DNA of 35,662 nucleotides from Candidatus Cloacimonadota bacterium (lineage in GTDB: Bacteria; Cloacimonadota; Cloacimonadia; Cloacimonadales; Cloacimonadaceae). This document shows, in pieces, positions 32,483 to 35,662 of the stretch. Below the pieces are notes generated by a model. The model saw nothing but the letters and a program-made list of their open reading frames with translations, did no database searches and was not told the DNA's origin. The translations under genes were made by a program, and so were the position numbers. The stretch lies in contig JAGOIY010000004.1 of assembly GCA_017995405.1 (NCBI GenBank), positions 1 to 35,662 of the forward strand, written 5' to 3'. How positions within the stretch are numbered: the stretch's first letter is position 1; every line of letters begins with the position of its first letter.

Positions 32483-33748
32483 ATGCCAAGTCCCAAGATA
32501 ACTGCCATTGCCAAACCCCGCGGCAAAGCGTCCAAGACTGTCAAACTCCCCAAGGCCACTGAGGAGACCCCCAAAGTGGAAAGTCCTCTCAAAGAGCTGG
32601 AAGCCAAGCGTGAACGCAAAAATGTGCTCATGCAGGGCAACGAGGCGGTTGCTTTTGGCGCGCTCGATGCCGGCTGCAACTTCTTCGCCGGATACCCCAT
32701 CACCCCGTCCACCGAAATAGCCGAAATCCTGGCTTTGGAACTGCCCAAGCGTGGTGGAACCTTTGTGCAGATGGAAGACGAAATCGCCAGCATCTGTGCC
32801 ATCACCGGAGCCTCTCTGGCCGGCGCGAAGGCTCTCACTGCCACAAGCGGTCCCGGCTTTTCGCTGATGCAGGAAGGCATAGGTTTTGCCAAGATCACCG
32901 AGACTCCCTGTGTGGTCGTAAACGTCCAGCGCATGGGTCCCTCCACCGGAATGCCCACCAGCCCGGCCCAGGGAGACATCATGCAGGCCAAATGGGGCAG
33001 CCATGGTGACAGCCCTGCCATCGTGCTCTATCCTGACAGCGTCAAGGAGAGCTACGAGCTCACCATCCGTGCCATCAATCTTAGCGAAAAATACCGCACC
33101 TGCGTGATCCTTTTGTTGGATGAAGTGCTGGGCCACATGCGTGAATCCGTCATGCTGCCCGATATGGCAAATGTGAGAGTGATCAGCAGGATCAAGCCCA
33201 CTGTTCCGCCTCACTGGTACAAGCACTACGACGAAAACCAGAAGTATCTTTCGCCCCTGGCCAGTTATGGCGAGGGCTACCGCTTCCACGTGACCGGCCT
33301 CACCCACGACGCTTTGGGATTTCCCACCAATAAGGCCACCGAAGCCGCTGAAATGATGGAACGCCTGCGCAAGAAAATCTCCTACAACATCCGTGATCTG
33401 GTGCAGATCGAGAGCCATCAGATGGAAGATGCCACCATTGCTCTGTTCGCGGCCGGCATCACAGCCCGCAGCGCAAAAGCCGCGGTGGCCATAGCCAGAA
33501 GCGAAGGCGTCAAGGTGGGCCTCCTCAGGCCGCTCACTATTTGGCCCTTCCCGGACGACGCGGTCCGCAAGATGCTCCAAAACGTTGAAACCGTTATAGT
33601 TCCCGAGCTCAATCAGGGCCAGCTGATCAACGAGATCAAGCGCCTCACCAAGAATAAGAGCGACAGCAACGTGATCGGGCTTCAGAGAGTGAATGGCAAG
33701 CTCATCACTCCCAACGACATCCTGCGCAAGATCAAGGAGGTGATGTAA
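32483..33748 (+). CDS. korA: 2-oxoacid:ferredoxin oxidoreductase, alpha subunit
   Basis: A 421-residue subunit that binds part of the thiamine-diphosphate site and CoA. The core starts near residue 48 with VLMQGNEAVAFGALDAGCNFFAGYPITPSTEIAEIL, the characteristic YPITPSTE motif, and continues with MEDEIASICAITGASLAGAKALTATSGPGFSLM. The C-terminal half has the VLLLDEVLGHMRE and VIVPELNQGQLINEIKRL segments. The first ~45 residues are a Lys/Pro/Ala-rich extension that the family generally lacks. ATG at 32483 with AAGGAG six bases upstream was preferred to 32477. The set of subunits fits 2-oxoglutarate oxidoreductase best, but other 2-oxoacids (branched-chain) cannot be excluded. The stop overlaps the beta gene start by one base. 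Confidence 0.9.
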   Translation: MPSPKITAIAKPRGKASKTVKLPKATEETPKVESPLKELEAKRERKNVLMQGNEAVAFGALDAGCNFFAGYPITPSTEIAEILALELPKRGGTFVQMEDEIASICAITGASLAGAKALTATSGPGFSLMQEGIGFAKITETPCVVVNVQRMGPSTGMPTSPAQGDIMQAKWGSHGDSPAIVLYPDSVKESYELTIRAINLSEKYRTCVILLLDEVLGHMRESVMLPDMANVRVISRIKPTVPPHWYKHYDENQKYLSPLASYGEGYRFHVTGLTHDALGFPTNKATEAAEMMERLRKKISYNIRDLVQIESHQMEDATIALFAAGITARSAKAAVAIARSEGVKVGLLRPLTIWPFPDDAVRKMLQNVETVIVPELNQGQLINEIKRLTKNKSDSNVIGLQRVNGKLITPNDILRKIKEVM

Positions 33749-34590
33749 TGGCCAACATTCCACAACGCGTGATTCACGACTATCTGCGCCACGATAAAAA
33801 GTTTCCCCATGTCTGGTGCGCGGGCTGCAGCAACGGTATCGTGCTGGGTTCCATCATCCGTGGGATCGCCAGCATGCAGATCGACCGTGACGACATCGTG
33901 ATGGTCTCCGGTATCGGATGCTCATCCCGCATGCCGGTCTATGTCGATTTCAACACCCTGCACACTCTGCATGGACGCTCAATTGCTTATGCCACAGGCG
34001 TCAAGCTTCATAAACCGCATCTCAAAGTGATCGTGATCACCGGAGACGGCGATTGCACGGCCATCGGTGGCAACCACCTCATCCATGCCGCCCGCCGCAA
34101 TATCGATCTCAGCGTGATCCTCATCAACAACAACATCTACGGCATGACTGGCGGACAGTGTTCTCCCACCACCCCTCACGACGCTATCGCCACCACCGCT
34201 CCCTACGGAAACATCGAGCCGGATTTCAATATTTGCGAGCTGGCCTTAGGCGCTGGGGCCACTCATGTGGCCCGCACCACCGCTTTCCATACTCAGGAAG
34301 TGCAAAAAATGGTGGTGGAAGCCATCGAACATCCCGGCTTTTCGCTGATCGAAGTGGTGAGCGCCTGCCCGGTGATCTTTGGACGCCTCAACAAGAAAGG
34401 CGGTCCGGCCCAGATGATGAAAGACATGCGCGACGGCTCCATTCCTCTCACCGCGGTGGATAAACTCCCCCCTGAAAAGGTGGAAGGAAAGATCATCCGC
34501 GGCACCCTTCGCAAGGACGTCAAACCGGAATTCTGCGCTGCCTATGGAGAGCTCCAAAAGCGCGCCCAGGCTATGGGAGATGTGAAATGA
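33748..34590 (+). CDS. korB: 2-oxoacid:ferredoxin oxidoreductase, beta subunit
   Basis: A 280-residue subunit carrying the thiamine-diphosphate fold. The cofactor motif GDGDCTAIGGNHLIHAARRNIDLSVILINNNIYGMTGGQCSPTTP is present (GDGD...NNN), and the WCAGCSNGIVLG segment near the N-terminus is conserved in this family. It follows korA with a one-base TAATG junction, and its end overlaps korC by four bases (ATGA), so subunit synthesis should be balanced. The enzyme oxidatively decarboxylates a 2-oxoacid to acyl-CoA plus CO2 in the cytoplasm, reducing ferredoxin. Confidence 0.92.
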   Translation: MANIPQRVIHDYLRHDKKFPHVWCAGCSNGIVLGSIIRGIASMQIDRDDIVMVSGIGCSSRMPVYVDFNTLHTLHGRSIAYATGVKLHKPHLKVIVITGDGDCTAIGGNHLIHAARRNIDLSVILINNNIYGMTGGQCSPTTPHDAIATTAPYGNIEPDFNICELALGAGATHVARTTAFHTQEVQKMVVEAIEHPGFSLIEVVSACPVIFGRLNKKGGPAQMMKDMRDGSIPLTAVDKLPPEKVEGKIIRGTLRKDVKPEFCAAYGELQKRAQAMGDVK

Positions 34591-35129
34591 AGAACTATGA
34601 GATCAGACTTTCGGGCAGTGGCGGTCAGGGACTCATCCTGGCCGGCATCATCCTCGCCAGGGCTGCCGTGATCGACAAACGCAAGGTCACTCAGACCCAG
34701 AGCTACGGTCCCGAATCCCGGGGCGGTTCTTCCCGGGCCGACGTGATCATCAGCGATCACGATATCTATTTCCCTGAGGCGATGAACTTTAACTGCCTGC
34801 TGGCCCTCACTCAGGAAGCCTGTGACAAGTATCTCTTTGACCTGCGGGAAGAAGGGGTCCTGATCATCGACACCACCTTTGTCAAAAACCTCGCCCTGGC
34901 GGCAGAAAACACCTATGAACTGCCCTTCACAGACATCGCCATCGATAAGCTGGGCAGTGCCATCAGCACCAACATCCTCTCGCTGAGCTTCCTGGTCCGC
35001 CTCACCAAAGTGGTCAAAGAATCCTCGTTGGAGCAATCCATCCGCGAAAGCGTGAAGCCGGCCTTCATCGATCTCAACCTCAAAGCCATGCACATCGGCT
35101 TTGAACTGGCCGACAACTACAAGAAGTAG
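34587..35129 (+). CDS. korC: 2-oxoacid:ferredoxin oxidoreductase, gamma subunit
   Basis: A 180-residue subunit with the family opening RLSGSGGQGLILAGIILARAAV and the diagnostic TQTQSYGPESRGGSSRADVIISD stretch. The C-terminal region (NILSLSFLVRLTKVVKESSLEQSI) matches the helical end of the gamma domain. Length is typical. With korD, korA and korB it completes a four-subunit enzyme. It is separated from the methylmalonyl-CoA epimerase gene by eight bases that carry the next Shine-Dalgarno. Confidence 0.92.
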   Translation: MKNYEIRLSGSGGQGLILAGIILARAAVIDKRKVTQTQSYGPESRGGSSRADVIISDHDIYFPEAMNFNCLLALTQEACDKYLFDLREEGVLIIDTTFVKNLALAAENTYELPFTDIAIDKLGSAISTNILSLSFLVRLTKVVKESSLEQSIRESVKPAFIDLNLKAMHIGFELADNYKK

Positions 35130-35137
35130 GAGCGCTT

Positions 35138-35539
35138 ATGGTGAAGCATATCAGTCACATAGGCATAGCGGTAAAGGACCTGGACGCCGGCATCGAGTTC
35201 TATAAAAAACTCGGGCTGGAACTGGAAGCTGTGGAAGAAGTGCCTTCCCAGATGGTGAAGGTGGCCTTTTTCCCCTGTGGTGACACCCGCATCGAGCTCC
35301 TGGCCCCCACCTCGGAAGAGAGCCCTGTGGCCAAATTCATCGAGAAAAAGGGCGAAGGCATCCAACACATTGCCTTCGCGGTGGATGACCTGCCCGCTGC
35401 CCTGCAGGAATCATCTGACAAAGGCATCACCCTCATCGACAAGGAACCGCGTCCCGGTGCCCATCATGCCGATATCGCCTTCCTGCATCCCAAATCCTCG
35501 ATGGGAGTGTTGATCGAGCTCTGCAAAGAGAAGCACTAA
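35138..35539 (+). CDS. mce: Methylmalonyl-CoA epimerase
   Basis: A 133-residue vicinal-oxygen-chelate enzyme that interconverts (R)- and (S)-methylmalonyl-CoA. Metal-ligand motifs of the family are in place: SHIGIAVKDLDAG at the N-terminus, QMVKVAFFPCGDTRIELLAP in the middle, IQHIAFAVDDL, and GVLIELCKE at the end. Length is normal. TAGGAG, sharing the korC stop, lies five bases upstream of the ATG. Placed after the oxidoreductase, it fits a route from 2-oxoglutarate via succinyl-CoA and methylmalonyl-CoA to propionyl-CoA; the mutase and decarboxylase are not in the window. Confidence 0.93.
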   Translation: MVKHISHIGIAVKDLDAGIEFYKKLGLELEAVEEVPSQMVKVAFFPCGDTRIELLAPTSEESPVAKFIEKKGEGIQHIAFAVDDLPAALQESSDKGITLIDKEPRPGAHHADIAFLHPKSSMGVLIELCKEKH

Positions 35540-35561
35540 ACTTATATCATTGTAATGACAT

Positions 35562-35590
35562 AGAGCGGACCTGAAGAGGGTCCGCTCTTT
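35562..35590 (+). terminator. Intrinsic terminator of the oxidoreductase/epimerase operon
   Basis: A perfect 10-bp stem, AGAGCGGACC (35562-35571) with 35579-35588, and a seven-base loop, ending in a short TTT. It begins 22 bases after the epimerase stop. The T run is short, so efficiency is uncertain. Confidence 0.7.
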
Positions 35591-35633
35591 GCGTAACTCA
35601 AGCTTTAGAGCTAGTGCGAATATGGCGTAATGA

Positions 35634-35646
35634 GTCCCATCGGGAC
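35634..35646. repeat. Short GTCCC-ATC-GGGAC hairpin near the right edge
   Basis: A five-base perfect dyad with a three-base loop lies in the gene-free right edge (35591-35662), where I see no coding frame. It could be part of a dispersed repeat that continues beyond the window. Confidence 0.35.
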
Positions 35647-35662
35647 GGTAGTTTAGCTAGAT

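Noticed and set aside
32459-33763. 434-codon minus-strand frame opposite korA
   Set aside because: It exactly shadows a well-supported gene, has no ribosome site or family resemblance, and arises from the codon bias of the plus-strand gene.

Overview
Taxonomic reading. The window is a densely packed, moderately GC-rich bacterial chromosome segment, and nearly every gene is complete. Several features point to an anaerobic, Gram-negative bacterium of the FCB group, most plausibly Candidatus Cloacimonadota: two secreted proteins with C-terminal type IX (Por) secretion sorting domains, a GldA/GldF/GldG-like ABC module, a BamA porin-assembly protein, a four-subunit 2-oxoacid:ferredoxin oxidoreductase with methylmalonyl-CoA epimerase, and a MobB/ThiF/ThiS cluster. 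This placement is inferred from gene content, not from a marker-gene tree.

Layout. Positions 1-307 hold no gene but contain inverted repeats. On the minus strand, 7315 down to 308 reads: membrane-fusion protein, GldA-like ATPase, GldF-like permease, GldG-like protein, DUF4340 protein, GNAT acetyltransferase, secreted T9SS cargo. A small-hairpin array lies between the first two genes. Also on the minus strand are a lipocalin and a dCMP deaminase. At 8743-14947 (+) a PadR regulator leads a TolC / lipoprotein adaptor / RND pump operon that ends in a clear terminator. A small membrane protein follows, then an 87-bp hairpin element. Next come two convergent minus-strand genes, a Sel1-repeat protein and a secreted M1 peptidase. 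From 21487 all genes are on the plus strand: bamA, a radical SAM-winged helix protein, ispD, a giant GlmS-like aminotransferase, ispF, a MobB-FeS protein, thiF and thiS; then a SpoVG-like protein with an aminotransferase; then the 2-oxoacid:ferredoxin oxidoreductase subunits (ferredoxin, alpha, beta, gamma) and methylmalonyl-CoA epimerase.

How the genes work together. The 30857-35539 genes make a credible amino-acid fermentation unit: transamination to a 2-oxoacid, oxidative decarboxylation to an acyl-CoA with reduction of ferredoxin, and epimerisation on the methylmalonyl-CoA route to propionate. The 23734-30470 run combines two MEP-pathway isoprenoid enzymes, an amino-sugar enzyme and a sulfur-carrier / molybdo- or tungsto-cofactor set. 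The 8743-14947 operon is a self-regulated tripartite efflux system.

Most unusual items. (1) A tandem array at 6059-6152 of tiny palindromes separated by CTCAC, whose stems differ but stay self-complementary around a mostly constant C-GCA-G core. (2) A roughly 267-bp inverted-repeat element inserted exactly at the thiF/thiS junction and flanked by an 8-bp duplication that recreates the overlapping stop/start. (3) A GlmS-like protein of 919 residues whose putative catalytic cysteine lies behind a 36-residue leader. (4) A near-perfect 37-bp inverted repeat at 15811-15897.
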